NCBI GenBank assembly: GCA_017481495.1
Contig: JAFUPC010000061.1
Span: 1 to 42,157 of the forward strand
Length of the DNA: 42,157 nucleotides
Source of the DNA: Clostridia bacterium
Lineage (GTDB): Bacteria; Bacillota; Clostridia; Oscillospirales; CAG-272
Direction: 5' to 3'
Below the pieces are notes generated by a model. The model made no database searches and was not told the DNA's origin. It saw nothing but the letters and a program-made list of their open reading frames with translations. Both the position numbers and the translations under genes were made by a program. The stretch's first letter is position 1. Each line of letters begins with the position of its first letter. Below are positions 6,508 through 16,796 of this stretch, piece after piece.

Positions 6508-9081
6508 TTAATTTGCAATAATCTGCAATTCCGCCGCCACCGTCACGGGGGTGTCAAAGACGATATTCTCCCCATGCTGTGCAAACGCGACCGAAGCCCC
6601 GTCCGCCGTGACCGCACTGACCGTCCGATTTTCCGTTATCGCAAGGGAAAGCGTGGAGAGCGAAAGGGATTTTTCACCCAGAATGCGGATCGCCGCTGTG
6701 GCGGTATCTCCGCCGATGGTCTGCGTGTACTGTCCCCAGGTATTGCCGACGCCGATGAGGCAGGCGAAGGCTTCTTTGGTTTCCACCGGTGCAAAACGCA
6801 GATACCCGCGTGTCATGTCCGCCTGCATTCCCGAGAAGATGGGGAGCAGTGCAAAGCTTGCCATCGAACGGGCGTAATTGGAACCGCATTCGATCTCGTT
6901 CCACGGATTGCGGTTCGCACCGTTGTAGCGGTCGCGCACGCCGCGCACCACACGCAGACCCTCATCCACAAATCCCCGGCTGACAAGCAGTCCCGCAAAC
7001 GCATATTCAAAGCCGTGCATCGACTCCTGTGCATACGGAATCGGGATCGCCGGCACATCCACGCCGTCGGGATAGGTGCAGATGATGGCGCCGCTTTCGC
7101 CGTCGGCGGCAAAAATGCGGAACGTATTGTAGTGGGTGCGCATATTTTCCCGGAAATTGTATTTGTACATAGAGGCAAGCGCGGTCTTTACCTGATCGGG
7201 GTCAAAGAGGTCGCCGAGCCCCAGCAGATCCGCGTGCCACTGACCGAGCAACTGGTCTTCCGCGCATCCGCCTGCGATCTGGTATTTGATCTGCCCGGCT
7301 TCTTCGTTCCAATAATTGAGCGCATCGAACGATTCGACAATGCTCCGGTCATGAAGATCTACGCGCTGGATAAAGTATTCCCCGGAGAAGAGGTTTTCTT
7401 TCGTCCATTCATAGCCCTTTTCAAAGAGCGCACGGTATTCGTCCGCCGCACTGTCACCGACGGCGCGCGCCATTTCTTCCGCTGAGCGGAGGGCGCAGAG
7501 ATAGAATCCCTCCAGCCACGACGACGGCCCGAACAGCTCCATATCAAGCGTATGATGCTGACGGCCTTCCAGCACACCGTCCCGGTCGGCATCCCAGCGG
7601 TCGGGGTTGTCTTTGGACCAAGCAAATTCCAGCGACCGCTTCACATCCGGCCAGAGCGACTTCATCCAGTCCGTGTCGCCCGACAGCTTCCATTCGCGGT
7701 AGACCTTGAAAACGGAACCCATTTCGCCGTCCACGCACGCGCGGAAATCGCCGACGCCGCGCCCGAACGGAATCCGGGTACGGAAGCAAAGGTCTCCCGC
7801 AGGTCTTTGATTATACCGATAATCGTTTTCGCGGATGTTCCGTTCCAGCTCGGGGAACAGGTAGCACATCGCGTAGGCGTAGTTCCAGACGTGCGTACAC
7901 GTTCCGGGACAGGAACCGCTGTGCTCGCCGAGTCCCTCCCAGCCAAAGAAATCGCCATGCTCCCCGATACGGATGCAGGTCTCGGTCTTGAGTACCGACA
8001 TCGTTGCGGAAACGGCATCCAGCACCTCGTTGGGCAATGTGGAGGAAAACAGCGCATCATGGAAACGCACTGTTCCGTCATACAGCCGCGCCCATTCCGT
8101 GAGCGCATACCGCGCGGAAGCAAGGGAATTTTCAAACCGATATGCGTAGTAATTCTTCATCGGGCATTCCGTTTCCTCGCCCGCTTCGTTTTTCTCTTTG
8201 TAAATATCCCAGTAATTGCGGCGGTTCGGCGCGTTCCATGCAATGACGAAACGGAACGTGACCTCCTCACCGGGTGCGGCGGTCTTTTTCACATACAACG
8301 TCGCCATGTCCAGGTTTCCGGACGTTTCGTAGGTGCGGGCGGGAACGTGTTCGCCGCAGGATTCCGTGAAGTTGCGCCAGTAGGTCTCCAGACTGTCGAA
8401 CCACGCGCCGCGATACCAGTATTCCTGCCGGGAAACGCCGTCGGTCTCGTCCGTTGCCAGCGTCATGTCACACTTTTCAAACGCATCAGCGGCAACAGTG
8501 TCGGAATCAAGCAAAAGCGCGGAGATGCCGTTTTCGCACACAAAACGGTTGACGGAACCGGCACTCGGATTGCGAAGCGATGCGGCAACGGTGTAATCGA
8601 CACTGTCCGCCGTCGTGTTGCGGATGCGGTATTCAAAAAACGCGGCGGGAATGCCGGAGTCGTCCGCGTTGCAGGGAATCATCGGGTTGAACGCGCAAAG
8701 CGACGCCGCGCCGGGAAACGTTTCGTCCTCAAAGGACAGGTGCGCCAGCGGATATTCCCCGCAGAACGACACAGACTTAAAATGCGGAAATCCCGCCATC
8801 GACGTGTTGGGCATTCCGAATCCGAAGCTTTTTCCGTACTGGCCGGTAAGGTCATGCTCGTAATCACCCTGCAAAATGCGCGCATCGAGCAGCTTTCCGT
8901 TCTGCTCCGCTTTGACGGCAAAATGCGTATGCCCGTTATCGGAGCCTTTGTTCGGTGCGTTGAAAATTTCCCAGTCGATCAGTCTGCCGTTCCCGCCGAG
9001 ACCGACAGAACCCGTTCCGATCCCGCCGAGCGGGAAAGAGATGTACCGCTGATGTTCTTTGTCGTAGAGATGGTGGTTCAT
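6508..9081 (-). CDS. GH116 family glycosidase (GBA2/glucosylceramidase-like)
   Basis: An 857-residue protein of the family that includes bile-acid beta-glucosidase GBA2 and bacterial beta-glucosidases/xylosidases. The N-terminal domain starts with ISFPLGGIGTGSVGLGGNGRL, a GH116 hallmark, followed by DWEIFNAPN. The (alpha/alpha)6 domain carries FFGWEGLGEHSGSCPGTCTH, near the position of the nucleophile region, and GGCAEDQLLGQWH at about residue 606, which aligns with the MSDQ..GQWF region of human GBA2 that holds the acid/base Asp. No signal peptide is seen, so it probably acts on imported glycosides. The start is the ATG at 9079-9081 (ACGAAAGGAACC site). A longer upstream reading lacks family resemblance. 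It sits between ktrB and ktrA on the same strand, an odd location for a glycosidase. Confidence 0.9.
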   Translation of the reverse strand: MNHHLYDKEHQRYISFPLGGIGTGSVGLGGNGRLIDWEIFNAPNKGSDNGHTHFAVKAEQNGKLLDARILQGDYEHDLTGQYGKSFGFGMPNTSMAGFPHFKSVSFCGEYPLAHLSFEDETFPGAASLCAFNPMIPCNADDSGIPAAFFEYRIRNTTADSVDYTVAASLRNPSAGSVNRFVCENGISALLLDSDTVAADAFEKCDMTLATDETDGVSRQEYWYRGAWFDSLETYWRNFTESCGEHVPARTYETSGNLDMATLYVKKTAAPGEEVTFRFVIAWNAPNRRNYWDIYKEKNEAGEETECPMKNYYAYRFENSLASARYALTEWARLYDGTVRFHDALFSSTLPNEVLDAVSATMSVLKTETCIRIGEHGDFFGWEGLGEHSGSCPGTCTHVWNYAYAMCYLFPELERNIRENDYRYNQRPAGDLCFRTRIPFGRGVGDFRACVDGEMGSVFKVYREWKLSGDTDWMKSLWPDVKRSLEFAWSKDNPDRWDADRDGVLEGRQHHTLDMELFGPSSWLEGFYLCALRSAEEMARAVGDSAADEYRALFEKGYEWTKENLFSGEYFIQRVDLHDRSIVESFDALNYWNEEAGQIKYQIAGGCAEDQLLGQWHADLLGLGDLFDPDQVKTALASMYKYNFRENMRTHYNTFRIFAADGESGAIICTYPDGVDVPAIPIPYAQESMHGFEYAFAGLLVSRGFVDEGLRVVRGVRDRYNGANRNPWNEIECGSNYARSMASFALLPIFSGMQADMTRGYLRFAPVETKEAFACLIGVGNTWGQYTQTIGGDTATAAIRILGEKSLSLSTLSLAITENRTVSAVTADGASVAFAQHGENIVFDTPVTVAAELQIIAN

Positions 9082-9294
9082 GGGAGGTGGTTCCTTTCGT
9101 GAGATGGGGATGGAATTTTTATGGATTAAGGAATGGTGTACGGTTTTCTCTGTAGTACGTTGTTTCGGCAAAATGTTTACATTGGCAAGGATATGGACTG
9201 AACGGTTCGCGCAGAAAACCTTTCGACCTGTGTTCTTACCAATGCAAAGTTTCCGCAGAGACAACGTGTCACAAATATAGCAAATGTTTTGTTA
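9082..9294 (-). promoter_or_regulatory. ktrB-GH116 gap with a short dyad
   Basis: This 213-bp gap shows no gene. It contains a small inverted repeat AATGT-TT-ACATT (9172-9183) that could be an operator, and the GAAAGGA ribosome site of the GH116 gene. I found no convincing -35/-10 pair, so GH116 may be transcribed from the ktrB promoter. Confidence 0.3.
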
Positions 9295-10677
9295 TCACCC
9301 AATCAGCAGCTTCGCCTCCGGATACCGGATCGCATCCTCATCGCGGTCGCGGCGGAGGAGGACATAGGAGAGGGTCAGAATCCCGACCCGTCCGAGGTAC
9401 ATCGCAAAAATCAGGAGGAACCGGCTCGCCATGCCCAGGGTCGGTGTCAGTGACAGCGACAGCCCGACCGTGCAGTACGCGGAGAAGCATTCATACAATG
9501 CGGCTTCCATGGAAACGCCGTCCCAGACCGCAATGCAGAACGCGGAAACGAAGATTGCCAGCAGGAGAAAGAACAGAATGCACATCGCCCGCCGCACCGT
9601 GTCCGCAGTCAGAGTACGCCGCATGACACGGATGTCGCGCCGACCGCACAGGGTCGCCCATACGGCACACAGCACCACACCGACCGTTCCGATCTTCGCG
9701 CCGCCCGCGGTCGAACCGGAGGCTCCACCCACAAACATGAGGAGCATCGTCAGCGTTTTGGTCACATCGAGCATATTGTTCTGCCCGATGGCATCATATC
9801 CAGCGGTGCGCGGGGTCACGGCCTGGAAAAATGCGTGCAGAAGCTTTTCGGGTACGGTCATGCTGCCGATGGTCGCGGGATTTTTCCATTCAAGCACCGC
9901 GCAGAGGGCGGTTCCACCCAGCACAAGCACTGCCGTCAGGAGGAGAACGAACCGCGAATACACGCTCATCCGTTTCCGGCGACGAAGCCATTCCCAGATG
10001 TCGTTCCAGACAAGAAATCCCGCCGCGCCCAGCATGATGAGTGCCGCCAGAACAAGGAGCAGAAGCGGATCCGCGCCAAGTTCCGTGAGAGAGGAAAATT
10101 CACTTGTCACGACCCCGCCAAGCGGATCAAATCCCGCATTGCAGAACGCGGATACCGACATAAAAACCGCGGCGAAAATCCCGCGCCCGACCCCAAGCAT
10201 GGGTATCGTGCGGATCATCAGAAGCAGAGCGCCGATGCCCTCCATCACCGCCGTCCCAATAAAGATGCGGCGGACGAATTTCTGTGTCCCGTCCACGCTT
10301 TCCATACCAAACGACTGCGCCGCAAGACTGCGGACACGCGGTGTGACCCGTTTGCCGATCGCACCGAGCAAAAGCAAGGCAAACGACATAAACCCAAGTC
10401 CGCCGAGCTGTATCATGCAGAGAATGACCCCTTGCCCGAACAAGCTCCAGTGCGTTCCCGTATCGACAACGATCAGTCCCGTCACACATGTCGCCGACAC
10501 GGAAGTGAACAGCGTGTCCGGAAACGGTGTGACCGTTCCCGCATTAGAGGAAACCGGGAGCATCAGCAGAAGACTTCCGCACAGAATGATGGCGAGAAAG
10601 CCCAGAGAAAAAATATGTGCCGGGGACAGATGGTGCGCTTTCTTCCGCGCGTTTCCGGGGTTTGGAATGTCGGTCAT
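9295..10677 (-). CDS. ktrB: Potassium transporter KtrB/TrkH family
   Basis: A 460-residue integral membrane protein of the Trk/Ktr/HKT superfamily, built from four M1-P-M2 repeats. Each pore loop with its filter glycine is visible: SATCVTGLIV, SAFCNAGFDP, TPRTAGYDAI and SAYCTVGLSL. Between them lie long hydrophobic helices such as FSLGFLAIILCGSLLLMLP near the N-terminus. It forms the ion-conducting dimer gated by the KtrA ring. The start is the ATG at 10675-10677, with AAAGGAG about 9 bases upstream; the open frame continues upstream but that part is not protein-like. Its promoter is at 10715-10743. ktrA is on the same strand but separated by the GH116 gene. Confidence 0.92.
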   Translation of the reverse strand: MTDIPNPGNARKKAHHLSPAHIFSLGFLAIILCGSLLLMLPVSSNAGTVTPFPDTLFTSVSATCVTGLIVVDTGTHWSLFGQGVILCMIQLGGLGFMSFALLLLGAIGKRVTPRVRSLAAQSFGMESVDGTQKFVRRIFIGTAVMEGIGALLLMIRTIPMLGVGRGIFAAVFMSVSAFCNAGFDPLGGVVTSEFSSLTELGADPLLLLVLAALIMLGAAGFLVWNDIWEWLRRRKRMSVYSRFVLLLTAVLVLGGTALCAVLEWKNPATIGSMTVPEKLLHAFFQAVTPRTAGYDAIGQNNMLDVTKTLTMLLMFVGGASGSTAGGAKIGTVGVVLCAVWATLCGRRDIRVMRRTLTADTVRRAMCILFFLLLAIFVSAFCIAVWDGVSMEAALYECFSAYCTVGLSLSLTPTLGMASRFLLIFAMYLGRVGILTLSYVLLRRDRDEDAIRYPEAKLLIG

Positions 10678-10714
10678 GGGAGGTTCTCCTTTCACAAAAT
10701 TATCATATAGTAAT

Positions 10715-10743
10715 ATCTTACCATAAATATTCCGTTTCGTCAA
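10715..10743 (-). promoter_or_regulatory. Sigma-A promoter of ktrB
   Basis: TTGACG (10738-10743) and TAAGAT (10715-10720) on the minus strand are separated by 17 bp. The expected start site is near 10708, leaving only about 30 nt of leader, too short for a c-di-AMP (ydaO-type) riboswitch. Confidence 0.8.
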
Positions 10744-10806
10744 GAGCGGAATTATGAACAGATGCGGTTTCTGTGATTTTTTTATGATTAAATTTCGCGG
10801 AAAGCG

Positions 10807-10835
10807 TTTACAAAACCCGTTTCTTGTGTTATAAT
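10807..10835 (+). promoter_or_regulatory. Sigma-A promoter of the structured RNA
   Basis: TTTACA (10807-10812) and TATAAT (10830-10835) are separated by 17 bp on the plus strand. The predicted start (about 10841) coincides with the 5' end of the long closing stem of the RNA. It is divergent from the ktrB promoter. Confidence 0.85.
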
Positions 10836-10840
10836 GATAG

Positions 10841-11009
10841 TGCCACATAATGAAATATTGATTTGTCCTAAGAAGCGTACATTATTTTACTTTGGTAAAA
10901 ATGTAGGCTCTTTCTCCTATGCGCTCATAGGCAGATCAATTCATTGTGTGGCAGCAATCGGAGCTAAACATTTTTATAAATGCGCAGCTTCGGCTGCGCA
11001 CTTTTTTTC
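10841..11009 (+). ncRNA. Structured RNA of unknown class (sRNA, 6S-like or riboswitch/attenuator leader)
   Basis: About 168 nt between a near-consensus promoter and an intrinsic terminator. Pairings by eye: P1, 14 bp with one G-U, 10841-10854 with 10940-10953; a three-base bulge (10855-10857); P2, 8 bp, 10858-10865 with 10932-10939; P3, about 11 bp, 10878-10890 with 10895-10905, loop TTTG; P4, 6 bp, CCTATG 10916-10921 with CATAGG 10926-10931, loop CGCT. The P4 loop can pair with AGCG (10874-10877), a possible pseudoknot. The 3' side of P1 (10948-10955) can instead pair with the terminator 3' arm (10993-11001), and CGGAGCT (10959-10965) with AGCTTCG (10986-10992), so a switching attenuator is possible. 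The long closing stem, open centre and small hairpin in the 3' strand also recall 6S RNA, but the apical arm is far shorter. I recognise no named class. Confidence 0.72.
10981..11008 (+). terminator. Intrinsic terminator with UUCG tetraloop
   Basis: An 8-bp perfect stem, TGCGCAGC-TTCG-GCTGCGCA (10981-11000), is followed by C and seven T residues (11002-11008). It ends the structured RNA. Confidence 0.92.
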
Positions 11010-11114
11010 GCTGATCCGCGCCGACCGCGACGGGATACCTGCAAACGGGCATCCGTTGTTCCCGCTCTGCGGCAGACGGTCATCGAATACATCTGTACCA
11101 AGGAGATTGCTGCC

Positions 11115-11612
11115 ATGAATCCCACCGAAACCCATTCCACCCCACAAAAAGAACCGTCCCACGGCGCGCGCCTGTGGCATTACGTCGCCCATACGGCGCG
11201 GGAAAATCACGATACCGCCGCCGCGGAAGACGCTTACCGCCGCATTCTGGAAGCGGATGCCGATGACTGGGAAGCGAATTTTTTCGTTTCCTGCTACCGT
11301 TTTCTGCACAGCCTGCCGCCGGACACGGATGCGCTTGCGAACCTCTACCGCGTGACGGAGCAGACACTCCCGCGCATTGCATCGCAGTGCCCCGCCCCCG
11401 ATGACCGTCACGCCGCCGTTTCCGCCGTGTCTTCCGGTCTGTTTCTCATTTCCCGAACCCTGTTCCGCACTTCCGCCGAAAATCCCGCACATGCCCAAGC
11501 CGCCGTTGATCTCATCTGCCGCTTCCGCAACGCGGTGGAAAAACAGCTGGGGGAGGAATACTGTATGGATATTGCGGATGCGTTTGAGATACGGGAAGCG
11601 GAATTTTCCTGA
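11115..11612 (+). CDS. Hypothetical protein, TPR-like helical
   Basis: A 165-residue protein that I do not recognise. It is predicted to be soluble and mostly helical. Residues about 35-58 (TAAAEDAYRRILEADADDWEANFF) resemble one tetratricopeptide repeat, and the remainder contains Ala-rich helices with two Cys. There is no signal peptide or membrane segment. The start ATG (11115-11117) has AGGAGAT about 8 bases upstream; an in-frame extension upstream runs through the terminator hairpin and is not credible. No separate promoter is visible between the terminator at 11008 and the gene, so it may be expressed by read-through from the structured RNA. That would make the RNA its regulatory leader. 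The function is unknown. Confidence 0.7.
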   Translation: MNPTETHSTPQKEPSHGARLWHYVAHTARENHDTAAAEDAYRRILEADADDWEANFFVSCYRFLHSLPPDTDALANLYRVTEQTLPRIASQCPAPDDRHAAVSAVSSGLFLISRTLFRTSAENPAHAQAAVDLICRFRNAVEKQLGEEYCMDIADAFEIREAEFS

Positions 11613-11636
11613 AACTTTATCAAAACTTCCGGAAAA

Positions 11637-11669
11637 GGTATTTACAGATACCGGAATCTGTGCTATAAT
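11637..11669 (+). promoter_or_regulatory. Sigma-A promoter of the AAA ATPase gene, with a dyad over the -35
   Basis: TTTACA (11641-11646) and TATAAT (11664-11669) are separated by 17 bp. A dyad GGTAT-TTACAG-ATACC (11637-11652) covers the -35 box and could be a repressor site. Confidence 0.8.
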
Positions 11670-11685
11670 AATGACAGGCGATTTA

Positions 11686-11716
11686 CTGAATCAGGATTAT
11701 ACTAATCGTAATTCAG
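11686..11716 (+). promoter_or_regulatory. Symmetric dyad in the AAA ATPase leader
   Basis: Outer arms CTGAAT/ATTCAG (11686-11691, 11711-11716) and inner arms GATTA/TAATC (11695-11699, 11703-11707) are separated by symmetric three-base internal loops. It lies between the promoter and the ribosome site and could be an operator or RNA hairpin. Confidence 0.45.
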
Positions 11717-11743
11717 CAAATTCAATGAAAGGAGGCTTCCCTT

Positions 11744-13147
11744 TTGTTTATCGGACGTCAGAACGAATTGCAGATGCTGGAAGACCTGTACCGGTCGCCG
11801 GATTTTCAGTTTCTGGTTCTGTACGGGCGGCGGCGCGTCGGAAAAACATCCCTTTTACAGGAGTTCAGCCGACGGCACCGCACCATCTTCTATTCCGCAC
11901 AGGAAAAAAACGACACGCTGAATTTAACGGATTTCTCCGCGGCGGTACAGAACTATTTTGACAAAACCACATTCGGCACGTTTTCCGGCTGGGAAACGGC
12001 GCTGGATTATGTCGGTAACAGAACCACGGCGGAGCGGACGGTACTGATCATCGACGAATTTCCGTTCATTGCCGGTGAAAATCGTTCGATCAAGAGTATT
12101 TTACAACACACCATCGATCATTCCTGGAAAGAAAAAAATCTGTTCCTGATCCTTTGCGGTTCCAGTGTCAGTTTCATGGAAAACGAAGTGATGGGATACA
12201 AGAGCCCGCTCTACGGACGCGCAACCGCACAGTACGAGGTGCTTCCGTTTGATTATTACGACAGCGCGCTGTTTCTGCCCGGCTATTCCGTCACGGAAAA
12301 GCTCATGACATACGGCATTCTCGGCGGAATCCCCTGCTATCTGCAGAATTTCAGTGACCGGAAAACCCTTGCGGAAAACATCAGCACACAAATCTTCCGC
12401 ACCGGTGCCTTTCTGAAAGAAGAACCGCAGGTGCTTCTGAAAATGGAACTGCGCGAACCGGCTGTCTACAACAGCATTCTGGAAGCCATTGCAGGCGGTG
12501 CCAGCCGTCTGAACGAGATCTCCGGAAAGATCCATGAAGACAGCGGCAAATGCTCCAGATATATCGACACGCTCCGTTCCATGAAGCTGGTCGACAAGAT
12601 CATGCCGTGCGGTGAAGAGGATTCCCGGAAAAGCATTTACCGGATCACGGATCAGTATTTTCTATTCTGGTATCATTTCATTTTCACGGAAAAAAGCTAT
12701 TTTGAGATCATCGGCCCCACTTCCGCCGCTGAGGAGATCCTGACGCCGGAATCGTTTTCCAATTATATGGGATCTGTTTTCGAGCAGATTTGCGCACAGT
12801 ATATGACCCGTCTTGCAAGGCTGAAAGCACTGCCGTTTATTCCGCACAAAATCGGAAAATGGTGGGGAAACAATCCCGCCCGACGCGGTCAGGACGACGT
12901 TGACGTTCTGCTGTTGGGTAGAAAAAGCGCGGAAGCCATCTTCTGCGAATGCAAATACAAAAACGAAGCATTTGACAAAAAAGAGTTTGATGATCTCGTC
13001 ACCGCTTCCCTTGCGTTTCCCACCGTTGAACGCAAATATTTCTATCTGTTCAGCAAAGGCGGCTTCACACAGTGGATCAAAGAGGAAGCCGCAGGACGTG
13101 ACGACATCACGCTTGTAACGCCAGACGACCTTTTTTCCGTCTCATAA
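11744..13147 (+). CDS. AAA ATPase with C-terminal PD-(D/E)xK-like (DUF234) domain
   Basis: A 467-residue protein of the archaeal-type ATPase_2/DUF234 family. Opening residues FIGRQNELQMLEDLY are followed by Walker A in YGRRRVGKTSLL (about 28-39) and Walker B in VLIIDEFPFI (about 102-111). A winged-helix-like region follows (about 250-300, SRLNEISGKIHEDSGKCSRY). The C-terminal part has RGQDDVDVLLLG and IFCECKYKN (about 385-410), the D...ExK layout of PD-(D/E)xK nuclease-like domains. Cellular role is not established; these proteins are scattered and mobile, and some are suspected in defence or DNA transactions. The start is TTG at 11744, chosen because GAAAGGAGG lies 8 bases upstream and the protein begins exactly at the family motif. 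Its own promoter is at 11641-11669. Confidence 0.88.
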   Translation: MFIGRQNELQMLEDLYRSPDFQFLVLYGRRRVGKTSLLQEFSRRHRTIFYSAQEKNDTLNLTDFSAAVQNYFDKTTFGTFSGWETALDYVGNRTTAERTVLIIDEFPFIAGENRSIKSILQHTIDHSWKEKNLFLILCGSSVSFMENEVMGYKSPLYGRATAQYEVLPFDYYDSALFLPGYSVTEKLMTYGILGGIPCYLQNFSDRKTLAENISTQIFRTGAFLKEEPQVLLKMELREPAVYNSILEAIAGGASRLNEISGKIHEDSGKCSRYIDTLRSMKLVDKIMPCGEEDSRKSIYRITDQYFLFWYHFIFTEKSYFEIIGPTSAAEEILTPESFSNYMGSVFEQICAQYMTRLARLKALPFIPHKIGKWWGNNPARRGQDDVDVLLLGRKSAEAIFCECKYKNEAFDKKEFDDLVTASLAFPTVERKYFYLFSKGGFTQWIKEEAAGRDDITLVTPDDLFSVS

Positions 13148-13154
13148 ATCCGAA

Positions 13155-13190
13155 AAAACAGCCCCCATCCACCCAGATGAGAGCTGTTTT
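13155..13190. terminator. Bidirectional terminator between the AAA ATPase gene and rpoC
   Basis: AAAACAGC (13155-13162) pairs with GCTGTTTT (13183-13190), with an inner CATC/GATG stem. It is followed by T-rich bases on the plus strand and by TTTTTTC on the minus strand. It ends both converging genes, so rpoC transcripts do not run into the str operon. Confidence 0.8.
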
Positions 13191-13215
13191 CTTATATCCG
13201 ATTATTTCATCAGAA

Positions 13216-16773
<3,558 letters not shown>

Positions 16774-16796
16774 AGGTCAGATCATACGCCCCTTTC

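Noticed and set aside
10678..10743. c-di-AMP (ydaO-type) riboswitch upstream of ktrB
   Set aside because: The predicted start site leaves only about 30 nt of leader, far too short for that aptamer. The structured RNA nearby is on the opposite strand.
10841..11009. Confident call of 6S RNA (ssrS)
   Set aside because: The closing stem and 3'-strand hairpin fit, but the apical arm is about 27 nt instead of the usual 60-80 and total length is short. It was kept as unassigned.
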